DNA of 64,000 bases from Variovorax sp. Sphag1AA (lineage in GTDB: Bacteria > Pseudomonadota > Gammaproteobacteria > Burkholderiales > Burkholderiaceae_C): positions 930,001-994,000 of the forward strand of contig NZ_JACHYC010000002.1 of NCBI RefSeq assembly GCF_014192575.1, given 5' to 3'. Positions 26,493 to 35,558 of the stretch are shown here, in pieces (the first letter of the stretch is position 1; every line of letters begins with the position of its first letter). A program made the position numbers and the translations under genes. The notes under the pieces were generated by a model. It ran no database searches. It was given only the letters and a program-made list of their open reading frames with translations, and had not been told where the DNA came from.

Positions 26493-27464
26493 ATGCATCC
26501 ACTTCCCACCTACGACGACGTCATTGCCGCTGCCGGGCGAATCCATGGTCATGCCCACCGCACGCCGGTGTTGCGTTCGCGCACCGCCGATGCACGCTGG
26601 GGCGCGCAGTTCTTCTTCAAGTGCGAGAACTTCCAGCGCATGGGCGCATTCAAGTTCCGCGGGGCGTTCAATGCGTTGTCGAGATTCGATGCCGCGCAGC
26701 GCAAGGCGGGCGTGATCGCGTTCTCGTCCGGCAACCATGCGCAGGCGGTGGCACTCGCCGCGAGCATCCTCGGCATGCCGGCGGTGATCGTGATGCCGAA
26801 CGACGCACCTGCGGCCAAGCTCGCCGCCACACGTGGCTACGGCGCGGAAGTGGTGCAGTACGACCGCTTCACCGAAGACCGCGAGGCGCTCACGCGCAAG
26901 CTCGCCCAGGAGCGCGGCATGACGTTGATCCCGCCCTACGACCATCCCGACGTGATCGCGGGGCAGGGCACGGCGGTGAAGGAACTGATCGAGGAGACCG
27001 GGCCGCTCGATGTGCTCTACATCTGTCTTGGCGGCGGGGGGCTGACCAGCGGCTCGGCGCTTTCGGCGCGCGCGCTGTCGCCGCAGTGCCAGATCTACGG
27101 CGTCGAGCCCGAGGCCGGAAACGACGGGCAGCGCTCGCTGCGCGAAGGGCGCATCGTCCACATCGACACCCCGAAGACCATCGCCGACGGCGCGCAGACG
27201 CAGCACCTGGGCGAATACACCTTCGGCATCATCAAGCGGGACGTGAACGACATCGTGACGGTCAGCGACGCGCAACTCGTCGAGGCGATGCGTTTCTTCG
27301 CCGAGCGGATGAAGATGGTTGTCGAGCCCACGGGATGCCTCGCCTTCGCCGGTGCCTGTGCCGCGGGCGATGCGATCAAGGGCGCACGCGTGGGCGTGGT
27401 GATCAGCGGCGGGAACGTCGATCTGCCGCGCTTCGCGGCGCTGCTTGCCGGACAGGCTGCCTAG
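26493..27464 (+). CDS. Threonine/serine dehydratase family PLP enzyme
   Basis: A 323-residue fold-type II PLP enzyme. The PLP lysine is in GAFKFRGAFNAL, SSGNHAQAVA is the substrate/phosphate loop and LGGGGLTSG the glycine loop. It has no C-terminal ACT domain, so it is like catabolic threonine dehydratase or serine racemase, which deaminate L-threonine or L-serine to 2-oxo acid and ammonia or racemise serine. The ATG at 26493 has GAGG 6 bases upstream. The stop overlaps the convergent ABC ATPase gene by 4 bases. Confidence 0.88.
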   Translation: MHPLPTYDDVIAAAGRIHGHAHRTPVLRSRTADARWGAQFFFKCENFQRMGAFKFRGAFNALSRFDAAQRKAGVIAFSSGNHAQAVALAASILGMPAVIVMPNDAPAAKLAATRGYGAEVVQYDRFTEDREALTRKLAQERGMTLIPPYDHPDVIAGQGTAVKELIEETGPLDVLYICLGGGGLTSGSALSARALSPQCQIYGVEPEAGNDGQRSLREGRIVHIDTPKTIADGAQTQHLGEYTFGIIKRDVNDIVTVSDAQLVEAMRFFAERMKMVVEPTGCLAFAGACAAGDAIKGARVGVVISGGNVDLPRFAALLAGQAA

Positions 27465-28114
27465 CGAACGCCGTCCGCGCTCAGGTGCAGCACCCGATCA
27501 GCCCGCGCCGCCGCGGCTTCGGAGTGCGTGACCAACACCAGCGCCGCGCCATGCTCGCGCGTCTGTGCGAGCAGCACCTCCAGCACGCGCGCGGCGGTGG
27601 TCGGGTCGAGATTGCCGGTCGGCTCGTCCGCCAGCAGCAGTGAGGGCTGGTGCACCAGCGCACGCGCGATCGCAACGCGCTGCAACTGGCCGCCGCTGAG
27701 CTGCTGCGGCAGACGGTCGCCGAGCCCGGCGAGTCCCACCGCATCGAGCATCCGTGCCACGCGCTCGTCGGCAGCCGGGCCGCGCTCGCCGAGCAACATC
27801 AGCGGAAGCGCCACGTTCTGCGACACGTCGAGGTGCGGCAGCACGTGGAAGGCCTGGAACACGAAGCCCACGTGCCTGCGCCGCCAGATGGCACGTGCCT
27901 CGGCATCGAGCGCGCCGATGTCGGTGCCGTCGTGCACGACGCTGCCGGTATCCCAATGGTCGAGGCCGGCCATGCAGTTGAGCAGCGTCGACTTGCCGAC
28001 GCCCGATTCGCCGACGATCGCCACGAATTCACCGGCTGCGACTTCGAGCGATACATGCTCGAACACAGGCACGTCGCCGTAGTGTTTGCCCAGATCAACG
28101 ATGCGCAATGTCAT
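27461..28114 (-). CDS. ABC transporter ATP-binding protein, LolD/MacB type
   Basis: A 217-residue ATPase. Walker [10 protein letters not shown] (about res 35-43), Q-loop [10 protein letters not shown], signature LSGGQLQR, Walker [13 protein letters not shown] and the switch His (THS) are all intact. It belongs to the small ATPases that pair with FtsX-type permeases; the 851-residue permease at 20697-23252 is the only such partner in the window. The ATG overlaps the miaA stop (ATGA), so it is translated with miaA. Confidence 0.9.
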   Translation of the reverse strand: MTLRIVDLGKHYGDVPVFEHVSLEVAAGEFVAIVGESGVGKSTLLNCMAGLDHWDTGSVVHDGTDIGALDAEARAIWRRRHVGFVFQAFHVLPHLDVSQNVALPLMLLGERGPAADERVARMLDAVGLAGLGDRLPQQLSGGQLQRVAIARALVHQPSLLLADEPTGNLDPTTAARVLEVLLAQTREHGAALVLVTHSEAAAARADRVLHLSADGVR

Positions 28115-29064
28115 GCGATTCGCGCCACCTGCTGCACGACCTGCTCGATCGCACCGGGCGCTTCGGCCGCGATGACGTGGCGCTGCGGCATGCTGCGCAG
28201 CCAGGTGATCTGACGCTTGGCGAGCTGGCGGGTGGCTGCGATGCCGCGCTCGCGAAGTTCGGCCATGGGCCAGTCACCATCCAGTGCTTCCCATGCCTGC
28301 CTGTAGCCAACGCAGCGCATCGAGGGCAGGTCGGCGTGCAGATCGCCGCGCGCGCGGAGCGCATGCACCTCGTCGATGAAGCCTGAGGCCAGCATCACAT
28401 CGAAGCGCATCGCGATGCGTTCATGCAGCCATGCGCGCTCTGTGGGTTCGAGCGAAATCAGCGCCGCGGGTGGCCATCCCGTCGAGAGCGCGCCGGTGTT
28501 GCCGGCAGCATGGAAGCTCGACAGTGGCTGGCCACTCGTGTGCCATACCTCCAGCGCGCGCTGGATTCGCTGGCTGTCATTGGGTGCGAGACGTGCGGCG
28601 GTGACTGGATCGACTTCTGCCAACCGCGCGTGCATCGCAGGCCAGCCCAGCGAAGCGGCATCGGCTTCGAGCCGTTTTCGCACCTCGGGGTCCGCGGCCG
28701 GCATGGCGTCAATGCCTTCGGCGAGTGCCTTGAAGTACAGCATCGTGCCGCCCACGAGCAGCGGCAGCTTTCCGCGCGCGGTGATCTCGACGATGAGCCG
28801 CCGTGCATCCTGAACAAAGGCCGCTGCGCTGTAGGACTCGCGCGGGTCGATGATGTCGATCAGGTGATGCGGCACCTCTGCGCGTTCTTCGCGCGTGGGC
28901 TTGGCTGTGCCAATGTCCATGCCGCGATAGACCAGCGCCGAATCGACGCTGACGATCTCCACCGGTCGCGCGCGTGCGACGGCGAGTGCCGCTGCCGTCT
29001 TGCCTGATGCGGTCGGTCCGGCCAGCGCAACGTATCGCGGCACGGCGTTGCGATCAGCGGTCAT
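28111..29064 (-). CDS. miaA: tRNA dimethylallyltransferase
   Basis: A 317-residue enzyme that transfers the dimethylallyl group to N6 of A37 in tRNAs reading UNN codons. The P-loop GPTASGKT (res 16-23), [32 protein letters not shown] and the C-terminal [11 protein letters not shown] motif are typical. The start at 29064 has GGGGA 6 bases upstream and overlaps the MFS gene by 11 bases; the alternative at 29076 lacks a ribosome site. mutL lies nearby on the same strand, as in many proteobacteria. Confidence 0.96.
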   Translation of the reverse strand: MTADRNAVPRYVALAGPTASGKTAAALAVARARPVEIVSVDSALVYRGMDIGTAKPTREERAEVPHHLIDIIDPRESYSAAAFVQDARRLIVEITARGKLPLLVGGTMLYFKALAEGIDAMPAADPEVRKRLEADAASLGWPAMHARLAEVDPVTAARLAPNDSQRIQRALEVWHTSGQPLSSFHAAGNTGALSTGWPPAALISLEPTERAWLHERIAMRFDVMLASGFIDEVHALRARGDLHADLPSMRCVGYRQAWEALDGDWPMAELRERGIAATRQLAKRQITWLRSMPQRHVIAAEAPGAIEQVVQQVARIA

Positions 29065-30307
29065 GCCCGTCCCCATACTTGCGGACGGCCGTCCACGCGA
29101 CGATCGCGATGCACACGCTCCAGAACCACATTCCGAGCGTGAGCGGCATCACCGTGCCGTCCATGCGCGCGCCGAGCCAGCCACCGATGCCGAAGGCGGC
29201 CAGCATCATGATGAAACCATTGAGTGCCGACGCCGCGCCTGCCGCCTGCGGAAAGGGGCCGACGGCGCCGGTCTGTCCACAGGGCTGATGCACGCCGTGG
29301 CCAAGCATCATGAGCGTGAGCGGCGCCACGATCGCCGCGACCGACTGCACGCCTGCCAGCGAGAGCGCGCCCATCGCGGTGCCGCCCACCAGCGTGAGAA
29401 CGCCGGCCCGTGCCACGCTGCCGCGAACGCCGAAGCGCACGAGCCAGCGTCGGCAGACGAAGGTGCCGGCGATGTAGGCGACGGAGTTCCAGAGCATCAC
29501 GAGCCCGTATTGCGTCTTCGTGAGCCCGAGCACCTGGATGAAGACGAAGGAGGACGAAGCCAGGAAGGTGAAGAGCAGTCCGTACGCCGACGTCGTGAGT
29601 GCGCTGAAGGCAAGGAAGGTCGGGTTGCGCAGCACGGTCACCCAGGTGCGGACCAGCGTGGCGAAGCGCAGGGCGTCCGGGTTGCGCGCCGGGAGCGTCT
29701 CGCTGAACCGGAATGCGATCAGCGCCAGCGTGGCCGCGCCGAACAGGGTCGGCACCAGCAGCGCGAAGCGCCACCCGAAGAGGTCGGAGACCAGCCCGCC
29801 CGTCGGTGCGCACAGGCAGGCGATGACGCCCAGGCCGGTGAGTGCGCGCGACATGACGCGGGCACCCTCGGCCGGTTGGTAGAGGTCGCGCACGATCGCG
29901 CGTGCCGCCATCACGGCCGAGCCCATGGCAGCGCCCTGCAGCGTGCGCCAGACGATCAGCACTTCGATGGAGGGTGCAACGGCACTGCCGATGCTCGCGA
30001 GCACGTAGGCGCCCAGTCCCCATAGCAGCACTGGCCGCCGCCCGAACCGGTCCGACAGCGGTCCGAAGACGAGCTGCGAGCTGCCGAACGCCAGCAGCAG
30101 TGCACTCAGCGTGAGTTGCGCATGCGCCATCTGCGCGCCGAGGCTTGCCGTCAGCGCGGGAAGTGCGGGCAGGTAGAGATCGGTCGTGATCGGCTGGATG
30201 CCCAGCAGCAGCGCGAGCATGAGCACGACCAGCGCCGCCGGCATGCCAGCGGTGCGAGGAGAGGTCTTGGAGGAGGACGAAAGGGCCTGTGCGGCAGGGG
30301 GCGGCAT
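29054..30307 (-). CDS. Bcr/CflA-family MFS drug efflux transporter
   Basis: A 417-residue major facilitator with about 12 hydrophobic segments. Conserved features are [20 protein letters not shown] in helix 1 and the loop motif [16 protein letters not shown] (motif A), both characteristic of Bcr/CflA (bicyclomycin/chloramphenicol-type) exporters driven by protons. The start at 30307 is inferred from the hydrophilic MPPPAAQ leader; upstream in-frame sequence is antisense to the hydrolase. It overlaps miaA by 11 bases. The drug or metabolite exported is unknown. Confidence 0.88.
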   Translation of the reverse strand: MPPPAAQALSSSSKTSPRTAGMPAALVVLMLALLLGIQPITTDLYLPALPALTASLGAQMAHAQLTLSALLLAFGSSQLVFGPLSDRFGRRPVLLWGLGAYVLASIGSAVAPSIEVLIVWRTLQGAAMGSAVMAARAIVRDLYQPAEGARVMSRALTGLGVIACLCAPTGGLVSDLFGWRFALLVPTLFGAATLALIAFRFSETLPARNPDALRFATLVRTWVTVLRNPTFLAFSALTTSAYGLLFTFLASSSFVFIQVLGLTKTQYGLVMLWNSVAYIAGTFVCRRWLVRFGVRGSVARAGVLTLVGGTAMGALSLAGVQSVAAIVAPLTLMMLGHGVHQPCGQTGAVGPFPQAAGAASALNGFIMMLAAFGIGGWLGARMDGTVMPLTLGMWFWSVCIAIVAWTAVRKYGDGHDR

Positions 30308-30332
30308 GCGCCCAAGGGTAACAAAGCCCGCG

Positions 30333-31262
30333 TCAGAGCGAAGGCGTGGATGCGCTGTGCGCGACGGTGGGCGCGGGTTGGGTTGCGGCCATGTCAGACG
30401 GCGGCACCAGCGGCGGCTCGTGCATGCGGAACAGTTGCGTGAGCGCGGAGCGGTATTGCGCCTGGCCGATCGAATTGAGGTTGTGGTGCGATCCGCCTTC
30501 GACCAGCACGAACATCTTCGGCACGGTGGCCGCGTCGTAGAGCTTGCGGCCGAGGGTCGGATTGATGAGGCTGTCGGCCGTGCCATGCACCACGAGCAGC
30601 GGCGCGCCGATGTCCTTGACCTTGCTGATCGCCTCGAAGCGCTGCGTGATGAAGGGGCCGAAGGGCAGCCATCCCCACTTGAAGCTGCTGACCACGTCGG
30701 CGATCGACGTGAAGGTGCTTTCGACGATCGTGCCGCTCTCGTCGTTCACACGCGATGCGAGATCGATGCCGATCGCGCCGCCGAGCGAATGGCCGAAGAT
30801 GTAGCGCGGCTGCTTGGGATGGTGCGCGGCGAGCCACTTCCAGGCCTCGAGCGCGTCCTCGCGCGCCGAGTCTTCGGAAGGCAGGCCCTTGGAACTCTTG
30901 CCGAAACCGCGGTAGTCGATCGCAAGGACCGAGAAGCCCAGTTCGTTCATCCGCCGCATCCGGGGCGACGAACCGGCCACGTTGTAGCGCGCGCCGTGCA
31001 GGTAGAGCATGACCGGCTGGTCTGGCGATTGCGGCGCGCGGCCGAGCCAGAGGCCGTGCAGCTTCACGGGCTCGCCGGTCAGGGAGGACTTGAACTCGAT
31101 CCAGACGTCATCCATGCCCACGCTGCTGGCTTCCGAATTGCCCCAGCTTCGGTCGCTGGGCTGGAAGATCCATTCGCGTTGACGTTCGTCGAGCGTCGAG
31201 CAACCTGCTGCCAGCAGGGCGACCAGGGCGGTAGCGGATGCATACAGGGACCAGGGTTTCAT
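30333..31262 (-). CDS. Lipoprotein alpha/beta hydrolase
   Basis: A 309-residue hydrolase with a lipoprotein signal (lipobox LAAGC, Cys21), so it should be membrane anchored. The nucleophile elbow is GHSLGGAIG, preceded by the oxyanion region LYLHGARYN. The acid (GTADSL) and the catalytic His (GGSHHNL) follow in order, giving a complete Ser-Asp-His triad. It resembles the BEM46/FrsA-like hydrolases of unknown substrate. The 179-base gap before it, after the mutL stop, holds no gene and no clear terminator and probably contains its promoter. Confidence 0.85.
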   Translation of the reverse strand: MKPWSLYASATALVALLAAGCSTLDERQREWIFQPSDRSWGNSEASSVGMDDVWIEFKSSLTGEPVKLHGLWLGRAPQSPDQPVMLYLHGARYNVAGSSPRMRRMNELGFSVLAIDYRGFGKSSKGLPSEDSAREDALEAWKWLAAHHPKQPRYIFGHSLGGAIGIDLASRVNDESGTIVESTFTSIADVVSSFKWGWLPFGPFITQRFEAISKVKDIGAPLLVVHGTADSLINPTLGRKLYDAATVPKMFVLVEGGSHHNLNSIGQAQYRSALTQLFRMHEPPLVPPSDMAATQPAPTVAHSASTPSL

Positions 31263-31441
31263 GAACGTCGAAGGATTGGGGCTCGGCCGGAAAGTTCAAC
31301 GAAAGACTTCATGCAACGGCTGTGCCCGCCATCCCGATGACCCCGGAAAACCCTAGGTACGGCGCGGCTGTACGCGCATCCAGGGCCCGAAAACCGCCGG
31401 ATGTAAGCGAGGTAAGGAAAAGAAGAGTGGTGAGTGTTCGC

Positions 31442-33310
31442 TCAGCGACCGCGCATGAAGAGCGAATCGAGCTCGCGAACCGACAACTGGCGCCATGTGG
31501 GCCGGCCGTGGTTGCACTGATCGGACCGTTCCGTGGCTTCCATCTGGCGCAACAGCCCATTCATCTCGTCGATGGTCAGCTTGCGGTTGGCGCGCACCGC
31601 CCCGTGGCAGGCCATGGTCGAAAGCAGCTCGTTCTGGGCGCGCTGAACCACGGTGCTGGCGTCGTGGTTGGCCAGTTCGGCGAGAACGCTGCGCGCGAGT
31701 TCGACCGGGTCGCCGTCCGCCAGCGTGCTGGGCACGGCACGCACCGCGAGGGTGCGTGGTGAAAACGGCGAGATTTCCAGCCCGAGCGAAGGCAGTACTG
31801 CAGCGCAGGCTTCGGCCGTCGCGACTTCCTGTGGCGTGGCCGCGAAGGTGGCCGGAATCAGCAGCGGCTGACTCGCGATGGATGCACCATCGAGCTGCGT
31901 CTTGAGGCGTTCGTAGACGATGCGCTCGTGGGCCGCATGCATGTCGACGATCACGAGGCCCTGGCTGTTCTCCGCGAGGATGTAGATGCCTTGCAACTGG
32001 GCCAGTGCGCGGCCCAGCGGCCAGCTTCCTTCGGGAGCTGCAGCGATGCTTTCAGGCGCTTGTGCAGTCGGCACGAATGCTGGCATTGCCGGCGCGGGCG
32101 TTGCGCGGGCATCCGATGTCCCAAGCGCCACCGGCGTAGCCGATTCGTTGCGATAGGCGGGCCACATCGCCGCCGCATCGCCAAGGCCGCGCTCGGAGGC
32201 GAAGGGGATCGCGGGTTGCGTCCACGAAGCCGCTTCAGGCAGTGCGCGCGGCTTGAAGAAGGGCTCGGCAGGTGCGGCAACCGCATCGCCCGCACGCGGC
32301 GCTGCGAGTGCGTCCTCGATCGCATGACGCACCGCCTGATGCACCTCGCGGCCGTCGCGGAACCGCACTTCGATCTTGGTCGGATGCACGTTGACGTCGA
32401 CGCGCGCCGGATCGATCTCGAGGTACAGCGCATACACCGGCTGGCGCTGGCCATGCAGCACGTCTTCGTAAGCGCTGCGCACCGCGTGGGCAAGCACCTT
32501 GTCGCGAACGAAGCGGCCATTGACGTAGAAGAACTGCTGGTCGGCGCGCGACCGTGCCGCATCGGGAATGCCTGCGCGGCCGGTGACGCGCACAGGGCCC
32601 GCTTCGCGCGAGACCGCCACGCTGTGCTTCACGAAGTCGTCGCCCAGCGTGTCTGCAAGCCGCTGCTCCAGCGTGGCCGCGGCGCGCCACTGTTCGACGA
32701 GGCGGCCTTCATGCCAGATCGAGAAGCCGACATCGGGCCGCGCGAGTGCGTGACGGCGAACGGCCTCGATGCAGTGTGCGAGCTCGGTCGCGTCGGTCTT
32801 GAGGAACTTGCGGCGCGCAGGCGTCGCGAAGAAAAGCTCGCGCACTTCCACCGTCGTGCCGTTCGCGCGCGCCACCGGGCGCAGTTCGCCCGTGCGGCCG
32901 TCGAGTGCGAAGGCGCTGTCTGCGCCGACAAAGCGCGACTGGATGCTGAGCTCCGCGATCGCATTGATTGCCGCGAGCGCCTCACCGCGAAAGCCCATCG
33001 TGCCGACCGTTTCGAGATCGTGGAGGCTCGTGATCTTGCTGGTGGCGTGGCGGCGCAATGCGAGCGGAAGCTCGTCACGCGGCAGGCCGGTGCCATCGTC
33101 TTCGACGGAGATCAGGCGAACGCCGCCGGCCGAGAGTCGCACCGTGATCTGCCGTGATCCCGCGTCGAGCGCGTTGTCCAGCAGCTCGCGGATCACCGAC
33201 GCGGGGCGTTCCACCACTTCGCCCGCCGCGATCTGGCTGATGAGTTCGTCAGGAAGTTCGCGGATCGGGCGCCGCATTTCTGGGGCTGTGGAAGAGGGAA
33301 GTGCGCTCAC
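31442..33310 (-). CDS. mutL: DNA mismatch repair protein MutL (endonuclease type)
   Basis: A 622-residue MutL. The GHKL ATPase motifs are RELLDNALDAG, DDGTGLP and TMGFRGEAL; the connector ends near residue 335 and a Pro/Ala-rich linker follows. The C-terminal domain has DMHAAHERIVYE, a DQHA(X)2E(X)4E-type metal site with Met for Gln, plus ACHGAVRA and CNHGRP. These are the motifs of nicking MutL proteins found where MutH is absent. It coordinates strand nicking after MutS detects mismatches. Confidence 0.96.
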   Translation of the reverse strand: MSALPSSTAPEMRRPIRELPDELISQIAAGEVVERPASVIRELLDNALDAGSRQITVRLSAGGVRLISVEDDGTGLPRDELPLALRRHATSKITSLHDLETVGTMGFRGEALAAINAIAELSIQSRFVGADSAFALDGRTGELRPVARANGTTVEVRELFFATPARRKFLKTDATELAHCIEAVRRHALARPDVGFSIWHEGRLVEQWRAAATLEQRLADTLGDDFVKHSVAVSREAGPVRVTGRAGIPDAARSRADQQFFYVNGRFVRDKVLAHAVRSAYEDVLHGQRQPVYALYLEIDPARVDVNVHPTKIEVRFRDGREVHQAVRHAIEDALAAPRAGDAVAAPAEPFFKPRALPEAASWTQPAIPFASERGLGDAAAMWPAYRNESATPVALGTSDARATPAPAMPAFVPTAQAPESIAAAPEGSWPLGRALAQLQGIYILAENSQGLVIVDMHAAHERIVYERLKTQLDGASIASQPLLIPATFAATPQEVATAEACAAVLPSLGLEISPFSPRTLAVRAVPSTLADGDPVELARSVLAELANHDASTVVQRAQNELLSTMACHGAVRANRKLTIDEMNGLLRQMEATERSDQCNHGRPTWRQLSVRELDSLFMRGR

Positions 33311-33359
33311 GGGGGCATTCTAGAAGGGTGCCTTTGTTGCAGTCGTGATAATGCGCGCC

Positions 33360-34010
33360 ATGGAAATCATCAGCTTTCTCGTCGATTTCATCCTGCATAT
33401 CGACAAGCACCTCGAAGCCTTCGTGGCGACTTACGGCATGTGGGTCTACGGCCTCCTGTTCCTGATCGTGTTCGTCGAAACGGGCCTTGTCGTGATGCCC
33501 TTCCTACCGGGCGATTCGCTCCTCTTCATCGTCGGTGCGCTCAGCGGCGCGGGACTCATGAGCTACGGCATCGCGGTGCCGATCCTGCTTGTGGCCGCAA
33601 TCCTGGGCGACCAGTGCAACTACAGCATCGGCCGTTACTTCGGTCCGAAGGTGTTCCAGTGGGAAAGCTCCCGCTTCTTCAACCGCAAGGCCTTCGACCA
33701 GGCGCATGCCTTCTACGAGCGCTACGGCGGCATCACGATCATCCTCGCGCGCTTCATGCCCTTCATTCGCACCTTCGCGCCCTTCGTGGCCGGGGTGGCC
33801 GACATGACCCGCGGCAAGTTCACCATGTTCAACGTCGTGGGCGGATTGATCTGGGTGCTAGGCATCACCACCGCCGGCTATTTCTTCGGCAACCTGCCGC
33901 TCGTCCGCGAGCATCTGGAGAAGATCATCTGGGGCCTCATCCTCATCCCCGGCCTCATCGCCATCTTCGGCGCATGGAAAGGCTCAAGAAGCGCCTCCAC
34001 AGCACGCTAA
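33360..34010 (+). CDS. DedA/VTT-family membrane protein
   Basis: A 216-residue inner-membrane protein of the DedA family. The conserved FVETGLVVMPFLPGDSLLF segment, the GDQCNYSIGRYFG motif, FFNRKAF and ILARFMPFIRTFAPFVAG are all present, including the two membrane-embedded acidic/basic groups typical of proton-dependent DedA proteins. DedA proteins help flip undecaprenyl phosphate or phospholipids and maintain membrane energetics. The ATG at 33360 fits the family start. It is divergent from mutL and is followed by a strong terminator. Confidence 0.92.
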   Translation: MEIISFLVDFILHIDKHLEAFVATYGMWVYGLLFLIVFVETGLVVMPFLPGDSLLFIVGALSGAGLMSYGIAVPILLVAAILGDQCNYSIGRYFGPKVFQWESSRFFNRKAFDQAHAFYERYGGITIILARFMPFIRTFAPFVAGVADMTRGKFTMFNVVGGLIWVLGITTAGYFFGNLPLVREHLEKIIWGLILIPGLIAIFGAWKGSRSASTAR

Positions 34011-34030
34011 ACAGCGAGGAGCACCCCAAA

Positions 34031-34060
34031 ACAAAAAGCGCGCCCAGGCGCGCTTTTTGT
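34031..34060. terminator. Bidirectional Rho-independent terminator
   Basis: ACAAAAAGCGCGCC and GGCGCGCTTTTTGT form a perfect 14-bp inverted repeat with a 2-base loop. A-tract and T-tract flank the GC stem, so it should terminate both the DedA transcript and the convergent glycine-zipper transcript. Confidence 0.92.
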
Positions 34061-34081
34061 TGTTCCAGAAACCCCGTGGAA

Positions 34082-34114
34082 CCGGCTAGGCCGGGCCACC
34101 GGGGTTGCCCCCGG
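34082..34114. repeat. Tandem GC hairpins, candidate dispersed intergenic repeat
   Basis: Two adjoining perfect hairpins, CCGGC-TAG-GCCGG (34082-34094) and CCGGGG-TTGC-CCCCGG (34099-34114), are followed by a G/C-rich stretch (GAGCGACACGCAGTGCGCGAG) up to the next gene. The composition resembles a short intergenic element I recall as common in Variovorax and relatives. I see no second copy in this window. Confidence 0.45.
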
Positions 34115-34158
34115 CGAGGGGGTGGAGAGCGACACGCAGTGCGCGAGCCTGGGGGAGG

Positions 34159-34440
34159 TCAATACCGCGGTCCGTTGTTCGGGTAGTAGCTGTTGCTCGG
34201 GTAGTACTGCCGGTCGTAGTTGCGCTGATCGGCGCTACGGCCAACCTGGTTGCCGATCAGGCCGCCGATCGCCGCGCCACCCACCGTCGATGCGGTGTTG
34301 CCGCCGATCGCATTGCCAAGGACGGCGCCACCCACTGCGCCGCCGGCCGTTCCCAGTTGCTCGTTCGGTCCTGCTGCACAGCCCGCCAGCGTCATGATGG
34401 CGGTGGCAGTCGCGGCCGTGATCCAGAGTCTCGTCTTCAT
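34159..34440 (-). CDS. Glycine-zipper outer-membrane lipoprotein
   Basis: A 93-residue lipoprotein: signal with lipobox LAGC (Cys20), then Gly/Ala-rich zipper segments GTAGGAVGGAVLGNAIGG and GGAAIGGLIGNQVG, then a Tyr/Asn-rich tail ending NNGPRY. Such two-helix glycine-zipper proteins insert in or span the outer membrane and are often stress-induced. The start at 34440 is favoured by AAGGTGG at proper distance; an ATG at 34449 sits too close to that site. It is monocistronic, facing the DedA terminator. Confidence 0.85.
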   Translation of the reverse strand: MKTRLWITAATATAIMTLAGCAAGPNEQLGTAGGAVGGAVLGNAIGGNTASTVGGAAIGGLIGNQVGRSADQRNYDRQYYPSNSYYPNNGPRY

Positions 34441-34568
34441 GATGTCCACCTTTCAGTGATTGGTGAACTTCATTCTCTGGAGACGGCTGCGCTGGGGTGT
34501 AGGAATTGGCCCCGGTGTCTTGAGCGAATGCGCTATCGCAACATGCACGACAAATTGCGCGCAAGACA

Positions 34569-35525
34569 TCAGTGCAGACGCACTGGGTCGCGTTGCCTCG
34601 GTGCGAGGTGAATGCCCGCAATCATGCAGCGCACCGAACCGCCTGCCATTTCCACCGTCGGCACCGAAAGCGGCACGAGTCGCGCCGAGCGCTCGATCAC
34701 CGCCTTCTGCTGCGCGGTGAGGCTGTCATGCGCGCGCTGCGAGAGCGCGAGGATGCGGCCGTCTCGCCCTGACAGTTCGATCGCGTTGCCCGCGAAGTCG
34801 GCGATCTGCTCGGCGCTCAACGCGATGACTTCGCGCCCTGATTCTTCGAGCCGTGCGCGCACTTCAGCGGCTCGGCGGCTGTCGGGGATGAGGTCAAGGC
34901 CCACCATCGCGAACTCGGTCGCGACGCACATCAGCACATTGGTGTGATAGACCGGACGGCCGCTCTGATCGCAGGTGTCGAACGCGATCGGCTCGAAGTT
35001 GAAGTGCGTGCTGAAGCGCTCCAGCGCAACCGGATCGGCGCGGTTCGAGCGCGCGACGTAAGCGACGCGCGCCATGTGGTCGAACACCATCGCGCCGGTG
35101 CCTTCGAGAAAGAGGCCGTCATGCTCGAGGCCCGAATAGTCGATGACTTCCTGCACGCGGTAGTCGGCCTTCAGCGCCTCGATGATCTCGGGGCGACGTT
35201 CGCGGCGACGGTTCTCGCAGTACATCGGAAAGAGCGCGACATGCCCGCCCGGATGCGTGGAGAACCAGTTGTTCGGAAACACCGAGTCCGGCGTGTCGCG
35301 CTCGCCGCGATCCTCGAAGAGATGCACGCGAACGCCTTCGGCTTCGAGGCGCTCGGCGGCCGCGGTCACTTCGCGGTAGGCCGATTGCGCGATCGCCTGC
35401 GCTGCTTCCTTCTCGGCGCGCGTCTGGAATGCGTTGTCCGCCGCGGTCTCCGGATTGGGCGTGAAGCCGTGCGGGCGAATCATCACGATCGCGGAAGGCG
35501 CCTGGATGGAATGAAGCCTGGACAT
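34569..35525 (-). CDS. ctlX: Amidinotransferase-fold hydrolase, citrulline-utilisation CtlX type
   Basis: A 318-residue arginine deiminase/amidinotransferase-superfamily protein. The substrate motif PDSVFPNNWFS, the catalytic acid/His region (FDHMARVAYVARSNR; GRPVYHTNVLMC) and the nucleophile Cys in GGSVRCMIAG are in the right order. It matches CtlX-like proteins found beside ornithine cyclodeaminase genes, which convert citrulline or a related ureido/guanidino compound. The start lies 33 bases after the cyclodeaminase stop, so the two form an operon. Confidence 0.85.
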   Translation of the reverse strand: MSRLHSIQAPSAIVMIRPHGFTPNPETAADNAFQTRAEKEAAQAIAQSAYREVTAAAERLEAEGVRVHLFEDRGERDTPDSVFPNNWFSTHPGGHVALFPMYCENRRRERRPEIIEALKADYRVQEVIDYSGLEHDGLFLEGTGAMVFDHMARVAYVARSNRADPVALERFSTHFNFEPIAFDTCDQSGRPVYHTNVLMCVATEFAMVGLDLIPDSRRAAEVRARLEESGREVIALSAEQIADFAGNAIELSGRDGRILALSQRAHDSLTAQQKAVIERSARLVPLSVPTVEMAGGSVRCMIAGIHLAPRQRDPVRLH

Positions 35526-35558
35526 GCGTGCGTTTCCTTTCTCTTGCTGGATGGGCGT

